64,000 nt of DNA from Thuidium tamariscinum. Lineage: Eukaryota > Streptophyta > Bryopsida > Hypnales > Thuidiaceae. Under the pieces are notes generated by a model. It was not told the origin of the DNA, ran no database searches, and saw nothing but the letters and a program-made list of their open reading frames with translations. The stretch spans positions 8,556,001 to 8,620,000 of the forward strand of contig OX344751.2 of the NCBI GenBank assembly GCA_947034885.2, read 5' to 3'. The position numbers and the translations under genes are program-made. Below are positions 12,335 through 25,398 of the stretch, piece after piece (position 1 is the stretch's first letter; every line of letters begins with the position of its first letter).

Positions 12335-14715
12335 TTATTTCATGATTTGATTACCTAGCCTATAAGTTTGTAGAAATGAAGTTATTACTAATTATCTAAT
12401 TAGCCCATTATTTTTTCATTGTCATTCACTAATTTTAATTTAACAAATATATAATGACAAGAATTAAGAAGTTTAACACCAATACTTGAACTTCATTATC
12501 TTTTTAGTGTTATTACCTTCAGTTTTATTTGACTTTATAAAGCGTTTAGCACCCTCTAGATGAAAATTTAGAAAACATTTAAAGTCTCTTGGAGGCAAAT
12601 ATTTGTTTTCTAGTCCTTGAATTTAAAAATTTGTTCATTTATGAATTAACTATATGTATGACAACTTTTATGGCCTAGAAATGAATTAAAAAGGATTTAT
12701 TGCAAATTTACCAATGTTTTTTGCTTTCTTTTAGCCTATTTGATCATTGATTGTAATCTAGCATGCATGGAATGGTATAATGTGCAACTATAAATCAATT
12801 TATACATTTATTAATGAGCTTTGCACTAGTAACTCATGACTACTCTTTGTCTAAGTTACCTTCAACTCCTTTGAGTTTTGGGGTATGATTGACCATGTTG
12901 GATAGCATCTTTGAAAAGCTTCCTAATTTTTACTAGTAGATTGAGATTGGGACTATTTGTAAGTTGTTCAAGCTTCTCCATAAGGCTTAATTTTTCTATT
13001 CTTCAAGAGTTGTACTCTTACAATGCTAGCAATATTTATACTTTTTAAATTCCTTCCTAAATTTTTTTAATATAGGTGAAAATTACATTTAAATAGTGTT
13101 ATGATTTTGCAGCACAAACAATAATTAGTCAACTTACTACCACTTTTATAGTGAAAACAATGATCACTTATGTTCAATTTACTATACTCAACCCACTTTG
13201 TTCAATCAACCTATTGCAACATTTATGATTGCTTCCAAATTCTTCATTCTCACCACCAGACTATAAATACTCTATAGTCACCTTCCATACAATAACACTC
13301 TTGCCTCAAACTTCCTACTCAATTCATACCAACATTGACGATTGTTGTGCATTAAAATGTAATGACAATGTAGATTATGTAACCAAATTATTGCCAAATT
13401 CTTTCTAAATTTGGACATTAAATGTTTGCAATACATGTAGAAAGTTTTTAAATTATTAGTGGATGATTTTTTTGAAAAGTATCTGTATTAAAAGACTATA
13501 TTTAATGGAAGTTTTAGTTTTAGAAGCATGAGGCATCTAATCTTCTTCAACACTCACAATGTACCTACTAGATCATCTTGAAAAAATAATCAATTTGTAA
13601 ATTAGTAAACAATCCATTTTGATAAATTTCTAGGCCATGAAAGTTGGCAAACAAATAATCAACTTATAAAAGAACCTATATTCCAAATTTGTTTTTTACT
13701 ATTTCCAAGATCACATACTTGATTTCATTTTATAATGAAATGAAAAAAATGTCAAACATTTTGTCCCTTTTTGTGTAATACAACTTGAATAGTTAGGAAA
13801 ATATTTATTTATAGTTGAATATTTAGCCACATCATTCATTTAATGTCCAAAATTCCATCTACAAAGGTCCAGGCTTCATATGTAAATTATTGATGGTTTC
13901 TTTTGAAACACATAGACAATTTTTATTGATCATGACAAGGAAATAGTGTAGCAAACTGGAGGCAAAAACCTTGATGGAGATTTTTACATTCTCTAACAAC
14001 AACTAAAAGAAACATAATAGAGCAGGTTTTGACCACAATAATTAGCTAGACCACATTGAATGTTACAATCAACTAAACTATCCCATTTGGAGAAGAGTTA
14101 AGTGCCACTGAATCTCTTGGTGAGATTGAACATCAAAAAATTTAGATCATAGCGTTATATTGTCAAACTTTTTGAGGGAGACATCCACCTTATCTAGATA
14201 TTGTAGTTATTGATGATTTGATAGGGATGTTTTTAAGGTCTTTAAGTAAAAAATGTAGTCAAAATTTGATAAATGACACTTAATAACTATAATGTGAATT
14301 ATAGGCTTCATAAAATAATGACTTTTATAAAATTTTATATTAAATAAAGATTCCATTTTGTATCCAAACTTTGATTTTTTATTCATAAATGAATACATCT
14401 TACAAATATGGTCTTTGTATACTTCTCTCATTAGCAAAAAATATAAATTTTAGAAAATAAATATGATTAATTTGGTAAAATAACGCTCAAACTTCGCTGA
14501 AGTGTACATACAATAAGAAACTTGTTTTTCAAAATTTTTAAGAAAATCAGTTTATATATTTTATATACAATTTGGAAAACATTTTCTTTCAAACAATGTT
14601 TGTAACACTTTAAGTATATAATTTTCATTAAAAAAATATTGAAACTAAAGGTAATCATCATTTACAAGGTTTAAATATAGATTTTTTTAATAAATTACTA
14701 AAATTTATTTGTAGT
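12335..14715. other. AT-rich intergenic DNA, no gene seen
   Basis: No open frame above about 76 codons, no tRNA-like structure and no clear TIR pair were found. It is likely old repeat sequence. Confidence 0.4.
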
Positions 14716-15659
14716 CTAACTGCTAAAACCCTAAACTATATTTTTAGGCAATATAGCGATTTCAAGCAACTCATTACAAATGGAGTTGTTTTTTTCATTG
14801 AAATTTTCACAAAACATTACTCTAAGGAGTACCTTAAAGGTCCAACAATTTTCATAACTTTTGACTACATGGTTAAAAAGTTATGGTATGATATGTTGTT
14901 TTCTTTTCTCAACAAGCAAACCGGATAGCTAATAAAACTTCTTTAAGAATTATTTTTTAAAGAAAAAAAATTTGAAATTGGTTTATTAAATTTATATCTA
15001 AGTGGAAAGCTTTGAATCATTCTATTTTAACCTATGAATCAAAAGTTATGAAGAGTTTTAGTTTGGGGTAGTTTGTAGATAGTATAGAATCTCTACTCTA
15101 CCAAAAAAAATTGAAATTCTTTATTTAATTTAATTTTTATTGTTATTGAAAAAATTAAAACATTAGGTGAATATTGACTGTTAAAATACTACAACCATTG
15201 AAATTGGCATTTTTCATTTTCATAAATAAATTATTCATAATTTAGTATTTTGAAGCATTTCCTACTTTTTTCTACTTATTATTGTTTTCCTATGTATTGT
15301 ACAATTCCAAATGATTTAAAAAAATTTGAGCATATAGCCAATTTAAATTGAAAGATGATTTCAAAGAGTAACCACCATTTTGAACATTTTTTCATACAAA
15401 TATGACCTTGTCAAGTGTAGCTGCCCGAATTTTTGCAAGTATAAAAAATGATCTTTGCCAATTCAAATTTTCATATCTTGTAACCTACACAATAAAAGTT
15501 TGTGAAATTTTTTCTATGTCTTTTCAAAACACCTTACTACAAGATCCTACAATTATATGTGTCTAAAATTATTTTTTTCTAAAATTTTACACTTATATTA
15601 GAAATCGTGGTTTTTGAATATTTGAGATGAAAATGTAGTCAAAAACCTTTAGGGATTAA
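14716..15659. mobile_element. Family A TTAA element, diverged (A2)
   Basis: The body aligns with A1 through the shared segments GGTTAAAAAGTTATGG, AGAGTAACCACCATTTTGAA and CTTACTACAAGATCCTA. The right end is CCTTTAGGGATTAA at 15646-15659; the left end has decayed to CTAACTGCTAAAACCC. Divergence from A1 suggests an older insertion. Confidence 0.65.
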
Positions 15660-17380
15660 CACAATGACAAATAATTTTTTTGGAATACCTACAGTTTTCA
15701 AATAATTTATAAATGAAGGTTTTTAGATCCTAAAATTATAGCAATATCAACTTTTTATGATTATAACTTTTGGAAACATTAATTTTTATGCCAGTCAATT
15801 TATATTTTTCAATTTCATAAAAATCCATAATAAAATATTTCTAGGCAATTTGTTTAAATAAAAATTTGGCCAATTTTTGAAGCCATTGGATTATTAATGG
15901 CTTCAAAACATCTTAGGTAATTCATCCCAACCTATTGAATCCTCTAATAAATTCCTAATTTCAACATAATTAAATTACTTTCTATACTATATTTTTATCC
16001 TTGTAGTGGATTCCATAAAAGGATTTAGAACAAGAATTTAGTAGGTTTAGTCTTTTTATAGACTTATAGCCATTGCATGATTGTTTTTAATAATAAAAAG
16101 ATTGTATTGCATACACATATCTACATAATCCAAAAATAAATGGTACTAAAAATTGAAAAATATAACGTGATTACAAAGTACTTTCAAAAAGCACTTATAC
16201 CAATTTAGTGTCATATTGAACATCTAACACGCTTTGTGTACGGGAATTGCAAGCACTAATATTACTTTTTGCTAGTAACAAATTGTATATTAGTTTTGCA
16301 ACCAAGTTTTATTTTCAAAGTTATGGTGTAATGTTATTGAAATTTGCAATGAAGGCGGATTATGGCAACTTTCGTGACAAATTCTTATTGATTTTTAATA
16401 ATAATGATTTCAAGAATATTACAATCACTTTATTAGAGATATAGGGGAATGCTATTTAATACTTGGTCTAAAGAATTTGAAAGTGAAATATTGAAGAAAT
16501 ATTTTTTGTAATTAATAGGCTTGTAGCTATATTAAATAACTCTATAATTATTGTAAAGAAGTCCACATGTATACCTTCTTTCATTATCCGTTTTTAAACA
16601 TGGAATTATTTATTTTGAAGATTTAAAAAAAAAAATTTTACTGTTGTACATTAAGAATAAAAAAGAGACTCGCAAACTTTAGACCAAAATGCAATAAATC
16701 ATACATGAGTTTCCTTTGATCACCTTATGCTATAACTCATAATTTTTTAAATAGTATGCTGATGGGTCCAATTTTGAAAAATTAAAGTGAAGATACACTT
16801 TAAATAATGGGTCCTACGAAATTCCCTGACTTGTGCATTATTTGCATATTCAAGTAACTAAGAACACATGATCACAATCATTACCAAATAAGGATTTACT
16901 TCATTAATTAATAATATATAACAAATACTATCTCAAGAATCTCCTACTATAAAGATACCACTAGAGCTCAGTTGACATTTGAATTTATATAAAAAGGATT
17001 GTTTATTTAGGATCCCTTCATCATCATTAATATGATTCAAACACTACCAGGGTCCATCCTAAACACAAGTTTGAGAAGCCCATTCATGAATTTGTGAGCA
17101 TGAATTTGTGAGCTTTTACGCCAAAGTGGTGTTCTCATAGATTTTCTTATCTTAAACCTGATTTCTAGTTAATGCTAATTCCTACTTGACTTACTCAAAT
17201 CTAAGTCGCACCAGTATTTTCCCCCAAAAATGAAAAAACGCACACTACTAGTCACATGAAAGAGAAATGTGTGACTTCCTTAAGATCACTTGACTGGGCT
17301 TGCCGCTTTCATGTTTGTCAAGCATAAATGACAAATTTTTTCATGTCGCTTATATACAAAATTAAATAGTAAATAATAAT
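15660..17380. other. AT-rich intergenic DNA, no gene seen
   Basis: The longest frame is about 65 codons and resembles nothing known. The composition changes toward the genic island at about 17390. Confidence 0.4.
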
Positions 17381-17389
17381 CATAGTCAC

Positions 17390-18200
17390 AGCAGTTCACA
17401 ACCTACTGCTACTACGCTGTCGGGCAAGCTCCTGTTCAATTCATTTGGGGTAACATCAGCTTGCAGCTTGCGCAGAGGTCGATCGACACTTCAGTCGATG
17501 CTGCTGCGAGCGACACTATATACATTTTAAAGTTACTCAGCTAGTTTCAGACTGCCTCCGAATAGACCGAAGTAGACATGAAAAGGGTTAATTAAAGAGC
17601 CTTAACAAGCATTGAAGGTAACCATATTTTCAAACAGAGATATTGATCGATCATTAAAGAAGCTGTTCACCGGTAAATATAATCACTTTGTTCAAAATCC
17701 ACTGGAGTCTCTAAATGATTTAACCGATCTCCACAACAATCTCCAAAACTAAAGCACCATCAGGCATCAGCCCGCACGTACTTGGCAATCTGGTCTAATG
17801 CAAACTTCAACCAAAGCTAACTTACAGCAAAATAAAAAATTAAGTAACGTACTTTCTGACATGGCGTCGCGTCGAAGCCACTTGTAAAAAGAGTGATGTC
17901 ATCCGGATCGGAGTAGGCAAGCTCTGCAACAACGAAAGTGATAGTTTGGCAATGCAAGTTTCGTGCACAACTGTGGTGATGACCGATCGAGCTCAAGGAC
18001 TCTATTAAAATACCGCACTACGGTCGGACTCGGGCTCCTATTAGAACATTCAAGAACAAACTAGCATAATGTGTTACTACTAGCACAATGTGATGCTTGT
18101 GGGTCACGTACCATTTTCTAAACTGACAGATGTAACTCATTGAGGCAATAATCTTGGACTGAAGGGAGGCTCTAACTTACTAGTAAGCTCGATCACGCAT
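17390..18200 (-). other. Probable 3' UTR and downstream flank of the BZR gene
   Basis: This stretch has the balanced composition of the gene island and lies directly after the stop at 18201 of the minus-strand BZR gene. No conserved reading frame is visible. The switch to repeat-like AT-rich DNA at about 17380 marks the end of the island. Confidence 0.4.
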
Positions 18201-21200
18201 TCAAAGAATGGACAATGTCACATGCTCTGCGTCTGAAGTCGGTCTCGCCGAAGTGCAAAGGGTCAGCGTCAGGTCATCAGTAACTTCCTTCAGAATTTTC
18301 CTTTCGACAGCTTGGGTCCTGGCTCCTCCGTGCTCCCGCACCACAGCTGCTGGGTGTAAGCTTAGACGAGTTGACCCTGTGCTAACGGTCGTCCCCGCTT
18401 GCAAGAAGAGTATACCTTCCGGGGAATCGTATGCTTGCCCGGTCAGATCCACCATTTCATGCGTCAGACACGAGTATTGATCTCCTTGAGTCTGGTTCAG
18501 CATACCAGAAGCTTCTGGGAACAATGTGAAGTGCTTCCCCAGAACTGACTCTTGAGGAGCTCCCCTTGGAGCTCCCAGAATTGGCACAGTGCAGTCACCG
18601 TGCCTCTGCACCCTGACGTATGGATTGGGCAGGTCATGCTCTACCTGATGATCTAGAAACCTTCGCCGTCTTCCAAATTCTAGCGGCTGATCATGGTCTG
18701 CACAGTTAATCATGTCTGCGACAACGGCGTCCCGCGTTACCCGGTCATGTCCTGCAGCCAGCAACAAATTAGTACGCGAACCCAGAAATGAGAAAGTCGT
18801 CTAGTACACTTAATTGCACAACAAAGATCTCATAGATGACCTTTGATAAGCGTGCCGCTAGCCGGAAGAAAAGCGAGTGCAATCGAAATCGAAAGCTCTG
18901 TCGTCGATATACGTGTGCGTTTTAAACTCATGGATTCTAGAGTGCACCAAATTCCTATATATGCTATTCATACCTTTAAAAACTGATCAAGAAGGTGGTC
19001 ATCTTGAGAAGCACATAACGTCATTTCAGTTTAATTGGCGATATTCCATTACTTTGATGCGGTTCATGCAGGACGTGTGGCCTGAACTTAAAGTGCATAT
19101 CAGTCCTCGTTTGTGGCCTGAAATTAGACCTTTTCGAAGATTTATGTCACAAGTTCTAGCTAGGTGAATGTCTTCAATTTAACAAAATTGACGTATTATA
19201 GTTGATTGACTTGATTCATTGCTTAGGATTCATGTAAAAAAAATTCGATCTACTCGGCAGTCGACTCATCCATCGAAATACATATTACTGACGGCAAGGA
19301 AAAACACAAGCACTTGCAAATACGAGAAATTTTACTTAGTTAATAAGACCTTCGCAAGTACTTCATAGAGCAGAATACTATATAACTTGGTAAATTGAAA
19401 AGATACGGATGAAGTTGTTACCATTGGAAACTTGCTTTTCCGATGCATACGAGATGAAAGGAGACTTGTCGACAGGTCTCCTTTCGGAATAACGAGACCT
19501 TGAGGTACCCTGAGTTGTTTGCCATTCGTTCTTCACCGACAAGGCATTGCAGACTACGTCGGTATCCTCTGCACCAGATTCTGGCGGCTCATTCAAATTG
19601 TTCAGATGCAAGCTCATGGCTTGCTCTGGGACCACCAAACTTCCCAAGGACCGCCGACCAAGTCTGTTCGCAGAATCTCTGGGATTTGGGTGCATGTACC
19701 CTGCTTGCGGCTGAGCTATCACCGTGGACAAATTCGCGACGGGCATAATATCACTGCGCTGCCCACTAATGTCTTCGCACTGGGAATCAGCGCTTATTCT
19801 CCCTAGACGCCTCACTTCTCCACCGCTCCTAGCAGTGCACATGGGTTCGTCGCTCGTCTGCCCAGCTTGACTGCACGAGGTTGAGGGGCTAGTATCTGAC
19901 TTGAACGATCTCTCATACGATGGGGTGCCTTCAGGAGTATTGTTAATTACTTCCCTTGGAGGTGGCTTCGATCCCTGCAATGAAAAGGTAAAATGCACCA
20001 GGTTTAGTGGCTTACATAATCAACGATTCGAGATAGGAGATTCATTTGAAATCAACTCGCAGAGCTCGCTCGCTAAGATATAAATTGCAGCCCTTCCTAT
20101 AGCCGTCAGGAATGTGACATAACTGCCAAGCTAATAAATTTTAGCTCGCGCCTGCATTGATAAAGGATCGCGAACTTATTGACTGAGTTACAAAAGTTTC
20201 GTTAGCGTCATTTCTAGATTTGATGCCTGTGTCAGTGGCGTCTGACATGCAGAAATCAATTCACCGGCCTGACATACCCAATCGTATCAATCGGAAGTGG
20301 TCACTGACGAAATATCCAGAGACAGTAGGCTAGACAGAAGCGGAAAGCCAAATCCACTCTCACCGCCATGCAGTTTACAGCTAAGTTCGATGGATCGGAG
20401 AATTGAACGTTTCTCTTCCAGACCTTAAATCGAATGGTGAGGAACAAGTAAATTTTGAGGAAACAGTCCCGACCCGAGAGGTTTTGGGACTCAAACTAAC
20501 ACCTTCTGTCAAGTTGATTACTGTCACTAGATCTTAGACGAACGCTAAATCAAGCCTCTGATCGTCCTATAGTGATGGCAAGAATTGAGAAATACAAATT
20601 TCAAGGTTACCATGATAATCTCGAGATGCGAGCAATAATGTATGTGGAGTGTTACATCAAATCCCAAGCATTTTAGTTAGCTCCGGATTTGACCTACCAA
20701 GTTGAAGCCGGCCTGTATCTCTGATTACATGGTCAGTGTTGCCTCGTAGTCTTAGCCGATACTAAATTCGATTGATTATCCTCGCTCGTTTGCGACAAGC
20801 TCGCATCTCAAGAAACCCAGCACGTACGGGTTCGGGATTCATGAAAAGCATATGTATTCGTTTCGTTAGTATGGAGATTTCGGCGAAATAAGAGCCTTAC
20901 AGTGACCCAATCGTGACCTCAGATCTACGTCAGTCCTAGTTTTCGGAGCTCAGGGTACTTGAACGTCACAATTTCGGACATACGGACATGATTTCTTAAT
21001 TTAACCGTAGCTTTTATGCAATTGAGTGATCACAAGCTGAAGCTCGTGCCCAGAATTGATACCAGATTACACCTGAACTAGAAACATCATCGAGAACGAA
21101 GTTAGGAAGTGGATACGGACAACAAATATCGGTCTACACAAGCAGTTGAGCATGACATGAAAGGATCGGAATCGGTTGATCACATGGTTACGCACCTTTC

Positions 21201-21546
21201 GGAATATAGTGCCATCCTCCTCCACCTGCCAGCCAGCCTCTTGACACAAAGCCTTGAGAACTTCGTTATGGTCAGCGTGCTTGGGCAGACAATAGTTTCC
21301 GTGCGCACGCAGTCCTGCAAAGATCTTGGCGGCGATGGCTCGCCGCCGCCGCTCCCGCCGCTTATTATTCTCGCGCTCTCGGGCGGAAGGCATCCGTAGC
21401 ACGGCGGGTGCCGAAGTCTGGCCCTTTCCCGGAGGACGCCGCACTATCCAGGGTCCGGAGGTGGACTTGATGCAGCCTCGAATGGTGCATTTGCGCACCT
21501 CATTGCTGTCGCCTTGCTCAAAGCTCGGATCGCCGACCTGCTGCAT
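18201..21546 (-). CDS. BES1/BZR1-type transcription factor, three coding exons
   Basis: Exon 1 is 21546-21196, exon 2 is 19974-19422 and exon 3 is 18751-18201, all minus strand. The model gives 484 residues. The introns (1221 and 670 bases) have GT-AG ends, and the phases agree (0, then 1). Residues 54-117 hold the DNA-binding domain of the family: [19 protein letters not shown], then [20 protein letters not shown] and EEDGTIFRK. The first junction joins K to GSKPPP, the conserved splice position of BZR genes. Exon 2 opens with a Ser/Thr/Pro-rich stretch that would suit GSK3 (BIN2-type) phosphorylation. The C-terminus, [18 protein letters not shown], matches the EVGxDDLELTL ending and supplies an LxLxL (EAR-type) repression motif. 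The family acts in the nucleus downstream of brassinosteroid-type GSK3 signalling in angiosperms. The start is Met at 21546, because no in-frame ATG occurs between it and the stop codon at 21612-21610. At 484 residues it is longer than the usual 310-350. Confidence 0.9.
18752..19421 (-). other. Intron 2 of the BZR gene
   Basis: The donor is AATG|GTAACA and the acceptor GGCTGCAG|GACATGACC. Splicing here joins G and GA into a Gly codon and keeps the frame. The C-terminal EAR-like motif in the next exon supports the join. Confidence 0.75.
19975..21195 (-). other. Intron 1 of the BZR gene
   Basis: The donor GTGCGT follows the AAG codon of IFRK, and the acceptor TTCATTGCAG precedes GGATCGAAG. The position equals the conserved intron of BZR1/BES1 genes. 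It shows no embedded repeat, unlike the flanks of the gene. Confidence 0.85.
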
Positions 21547-21563
21547 GTTTATAGCTTCCGCGT

Positions 21564-21647
21564 TCACTGCACACTCGGGAAGAGAAGTGCAACTACTTGC
21601 TTGAATGTCTCAAACAGCGTAACGTACGCCTCTAGCTCGACGTGCAT
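21564..21647 (-). promoter_or_regulatory. Possible 27-codon uORF before the BZR start
   Basis: On the minus strand an ATG at 21647 opens a 27-codon frame that ends at TGA 21566-21564, only 17 bases before the BZR ATG at 21546. If this DNA is unspliced leader, the uORF could lower translation of the main frame. Its peptide is not recognised. Confidence 0.4.
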
Positions 21648-23340
21648 ATGCAGATCTCGATCTGTCAAACCACTTGGGGTTCCGTGCTCAGGAAGGTCGC
21701 GAACGTGCCTATCACTGTGACTGTGCAGGAGTATGGTGGTCCTCGCGCATTCAAACAGGTCTGCCTCAGCAAGGTTTATGTGGGCGGCTAGGTCCTCGCC
21801 AATTCGGTTACCCAGGGCTCTTGATGCAGACAGCTGCAGAATAAGCAGCCGCTCCAGTGTAAGCACGTGTTCACTAGCTCCTTCTGACTCAGTCTGATGT
21901 CACGCGAGTCTCACCACACCGCGTTTGGTAACTAAAGATCGACTGTCGGCGTCGCACGATGGATTGAGCATGAACTTGCACACAGACACTGACACCCAAA
22001 CTCAAGTTCTGGTTTAATTGATGAAAATATTTGTCCTGAACTGCGTGTCTGGATCCCTTTACTGATCGGTATGCAGCCTCTACAACGGATATTGAGCTCT
22101 CTTGGGCTGAAGTTCAGTGATTCCCAATTACATCCTTCCGCGCAGAACCTGGTAGACGTAAGCACTTGGTATTGGCTATAAATGCGTAGTGGACAGGTGG
22201 AACATTTGGTGCAGGATGCAGCGCAAGTTAGGCCAGTTAGTCAAGAGTGTACAAGTCGGCGGGGGCTTCTGGTGCCGCAAACACATGCAGCCAGTGCTAG
22301 TCCTCGCGTCATGCATCAAACTTCTGCCGCGGCCATAAGCACTGAGAGCCGTAGTGTTTTTATTCACCAGCAAGGGCCGGGTAGTGACAAACGCGACGCA
22401 CTCCAACTCTCTTGATCAGCTCTTTCCCACTATCTCCTCAGCGAAACGTGCATCTGAAACCCTTGTCAAGAGAACTGGACTGCAACCCCAACCCTACCTC
22501 TTTAAGCAAGATGAGCGCACTTCGATCTTCCTTAAACAAACGAGTCCCGGGAAGAACCCCCCTATGATGGCTGACCCAAGTGGTAAACTACAGCAGACCA
22601 AGCAGACCGCAGAAACTAGGAAATGAAAACCCGTTGTAAGACAAAGCACGCATACGTCAAACCTCCGATCTAAGAACCCCTCACAATCAAGGAACCCCCC
22701 AAACAAATTACCCTCTCCAAAGAACGTCCACTTTACAAGACGCAAGTACCGACTGAAGCTCGCTCGCTCGCTCGCTCTCTCGCTGTCGCGTCTCAGCACT
22801 TCCAAACCCGCAAACCCCGCGTGACCGCACATGCAGCAGTACGTGACGCTGGCGTCGACAGCAGTAAAGCTTGCCAAATATATCCCCACCTCCCCAACGA
22901 CGATTACCCACGAAATCCACCACACAACAGATCAATACTGCCCCACTTGAAGTACAACTACTCCAACAACACCATTCACCACTGGACACTCCGAGTGACT
23001 CTCCTTTCCCACATGAACCCCAACCAATATTCCATTCACCAACCAAGACTACAGGAACGGGGACGAAACAGCATGAGCATGTCCTTCCCCGCCGATCGAT
23101 GGAATCGAAAACTTGGGTTAAATTTCTTGTCAAGGCTGCGTCGGAGGCTACAATACGGACGTGCAAGCAGTGGATGAAGACACGCGGCCACGATCCTCAC
23201 GGAGGGGGAGGGAGAGAAGAGGTGAAGGCAGGCAGGCAGGCAAGAGCTAGAAGGGCAAGGAGTGACGCGCGTGACCGTGAATGTCGTGCATGCGCTGTAA
23301 GTAATGGTCTCAACGGGCCCTAGCTAACTTAGCCAAGTAA
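21648..23340 (-). promoter_or_regulatory. 5' leader and promoter region of the BZR gene
   Basis: A 1.7-kb stretch of balanced to GC-rich DNA lies upstream of the BZR start. It contains a CACGTG box at 21864-21869 and a CGCT tetranucleotide run at about 22758-22788 (GAGC on the transcript strand), common in plant leaders. Many open frames cross it on both strands (for example 22871-23323 plus), but none resembles a known protein. A further upstream exon or a divergent gene cannot be excluded. Confidence 0.4.
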
Positions 23341-23700
23341 ACTTCCTTCACTTCCTGGAAGAGCTGGCGCAGATCAACCCAAGTAAGCGTGGTGAGTGGG
23401 GTGAGTGTTTTCGATACTGCTGCAAGGGATTCGTGAGTTTGGCTTCGGGTTTCTCCCTGCCTTGGCTTACTGCTGAATGTCTTCGTCGTCTTCGTCGTCT
23501 TTGTCTTCGTAGTCGTAGTCGTAGCCGTCGTCGTCGTCGTTTCTGTTGCACGGCCGACAGAGGGCGAGAGCGCGGGGCGCTGGACCCGAGGCCCGACACC
23601 CGCGACGCCACCCGTGATGGCGGCGTGTGTGCAGACCGTTCCGCTTTGGAACGCGTCGTCTCGTGAAGGTGGTGACTAGCAATGTTTTTTCAAAATTCAC
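23341..23700. other. GC-rich edge of the gene island with a trinucleotide repeat
   Basis: A degenerate GTC/TCG run at 23478-23541 makes both strands open, giving an Arg-rich frame on plus and an Asp-rich frame on minus. The frames look like by-products of the repeat. Composition falls sharply to AT-rich at about 23690, the border of the island. Confidence 0.5.
23478..23541. repeat. Degenerate GTC trinucleotide repeat
   Basis: The run consists of GTC/TTC/GTA units, ending in several perfect GTC copies. Confidence 0.8.
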
Positions 23701-24769
23701 CCACCATTTATATACTTCAATTTTACTATAGGAATTTAAGAAATAGAAATTGTATTCTTTTGTCTAATTTCACTATCAACAAATTGTATTTAGGCATTTA
23801 GTCACATGCCAAAAGATAACATTGCCATTAAATTCAATAAGCACAAGTTTGTGATTGTCTATACTACTCTCATTATGGCCATACATTTCAAACAAAGTCA
23901 TGAAATCTTAGCCATTAGATCACATTTTTAGTTCTTGCTAGTATACACTAACTACAAAGATAGATATGTTTTTGTTTTTGTTTTCTTAGTAGAATTTATG
24001 TATAGCCAAAGTTCACTAATGTTCATCTATTTAGTGAAATTATTTTCTCCCTAGAATGAATAGAAGTAGCCACTTCATCAAAAGTTCATTCAAAATTATC
24101 GCCACTGCTTAGAAAAAGCTAAATCGCTAAAAAAAACTTAGTAGTGACCACTAGCTCAAGTCTATTCTTTTGTTCCTCCAACATGGGTTGGTTTGGTTTT
24201 AGGTTTTCCTTTTGGATTTGGGTTTTGTTCATATTATTGGGTTGGGTTTGTTGGGCCTTCTATTTTGCACATCTATTGTTTCGTCATGCAAAATCAAGCT
24301 CAGCAAAATTATTTGCGACGGATTTGCAATAGTTCTATGATCCATTATGACATGTTGAATGTTTTTCATTTATTCACTTGGAATTTTTTTTGTTGGACTT
24401 ACCATATTAAGATTTGTAGTGGAGGAAACTTCCTAAGATTCCTTCAAATTATTTGAATGAAAACATGTCCAAACATGAGAATCTGCAAACTACTAGTCTA
24501 TATCAATTTTAGTATTCAATTACATATTTCAACGAGTGTTGCTAATTGTCATTCATATTTGGATCGTATTTTATACAAACCAATTTCCTTCACTTTATTT
24601 TTCAAGAAAATAGAAACTTTTAAAGGAAATTTGTCACCAACATTTCTTAGATTATCAATCATTGAATTATGAATTTAATTTATTTTTTTGACAAACGAGA
24701 AATAATGTATACATTTAAACTCCAACAAGAACTAAAGCAAGTTAAATGGAGTTTTTTTAGAGCCCTTCA
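23701..24769. other. AT-rich intergenic DNA
   Basis: Short frames up to 87 codons occur at 24144-24672, rich in Phe, Trp and Leu. They resemble no family and have the background composition. Confidence 0.4.
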
Positions 24770-25398
24770 AAGTAGAATCACCTATACCCAATCACTTAAG
24801 CAATTTTGGAATACATCATGAAGAATATGAAGTTGTGTAAATTTTTTTCATATAGCAAGATAGGAAATATGGAGATTGCAAATTTTTCTTTATTTTATTC
24901 CCAAAATTGAAATTATTATGATTTTTGAAAACCCAAACACTACAAGAGAATGGGGTCTTTTAAGTAGTGTCTTAGACATCATGTCTTTTAAGTAATGTCT
25001 TTTAATGCATCTTTTAAGTAAAATTTTACTAAAAAAACAGTCTTTTCAATAAATTTTTACTTAAAAGACGTATTAAAAGACATTACTTAAAAGACATGAT
25101 GTCTAGGACACTACTTAAAAGATCCCATTCTCTTACTTTTAAAAGTGCTTTGAACCCATAGCTAATGTCTAAATTCTTCTAATTCCAATCATTCAAGAGA
25201 CTGCTTTCTTGAATATTACTTCCGACACACTTTATAATACTTTGGGACATGTGTCATGACTTCATTAGTCCCAACCTTGAAAATGAAGAAAAAGTACATT
25301 CTAAGCTTTGATTGGAAATCTCTTCTAGCCTTGGTTTGAAATAGGCACATCCTGCAAGTTGGGTATGGATTCTCGGTTGAGAATAGGTGGTTCTATCT
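24770..25398. mobile_element. Family E element carrying a CACTA MITE (E4)
   Basis: The right end GGTGGTTCTATCT is followed by TA at 25399-25400. The left end, near 24770, is a degraded AAGTAGAATCACC. The body aligns with the reverse complement of E1 and directly with E2 and E3, including the block around GGGACATGTGTCATGA. It is interrupted by the hairpin MITE at 24938-25141. Confidence 0.65.
24938..25141. mobile_element. CACTA-like hairpin MITE inside E4
   Basis: It starts CACTACAAGAGAATGGGGTC. The arms are inverted repeats of the TCTTTTAAGTAGTGTCTTAG type and nearly fill the element. Comparison with E1 shows the empty site reads CCCCAAAGTACTTTG, while here AAA flanks the insertion on both sides: a 3-bp duplication, as CACTA elements make. 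The right terminus is degraded. Confidence 0.7.

Noticed and set aside
21547..21567. Start of the BZR frame at 21567
   Set aside because: That codon is GTG; the first in-frame ATG is 21546.
21564..21866. 100-codon minus frame upstream of BZR
   Set aside because: It begins with GTG; only the 27-codon part from ATG 21647 could be translated.
22871..23323. 150-codon plus frame in the BZR upstream region
   Set aside because: Low-complexity Pro/Gln/Arg content, overlapping frames on both strands and no family resemblance.
23433..23700. Arg-rich and Asp-rich frames
   Set aside because: Translations of the GTC trinucleotide repeat.
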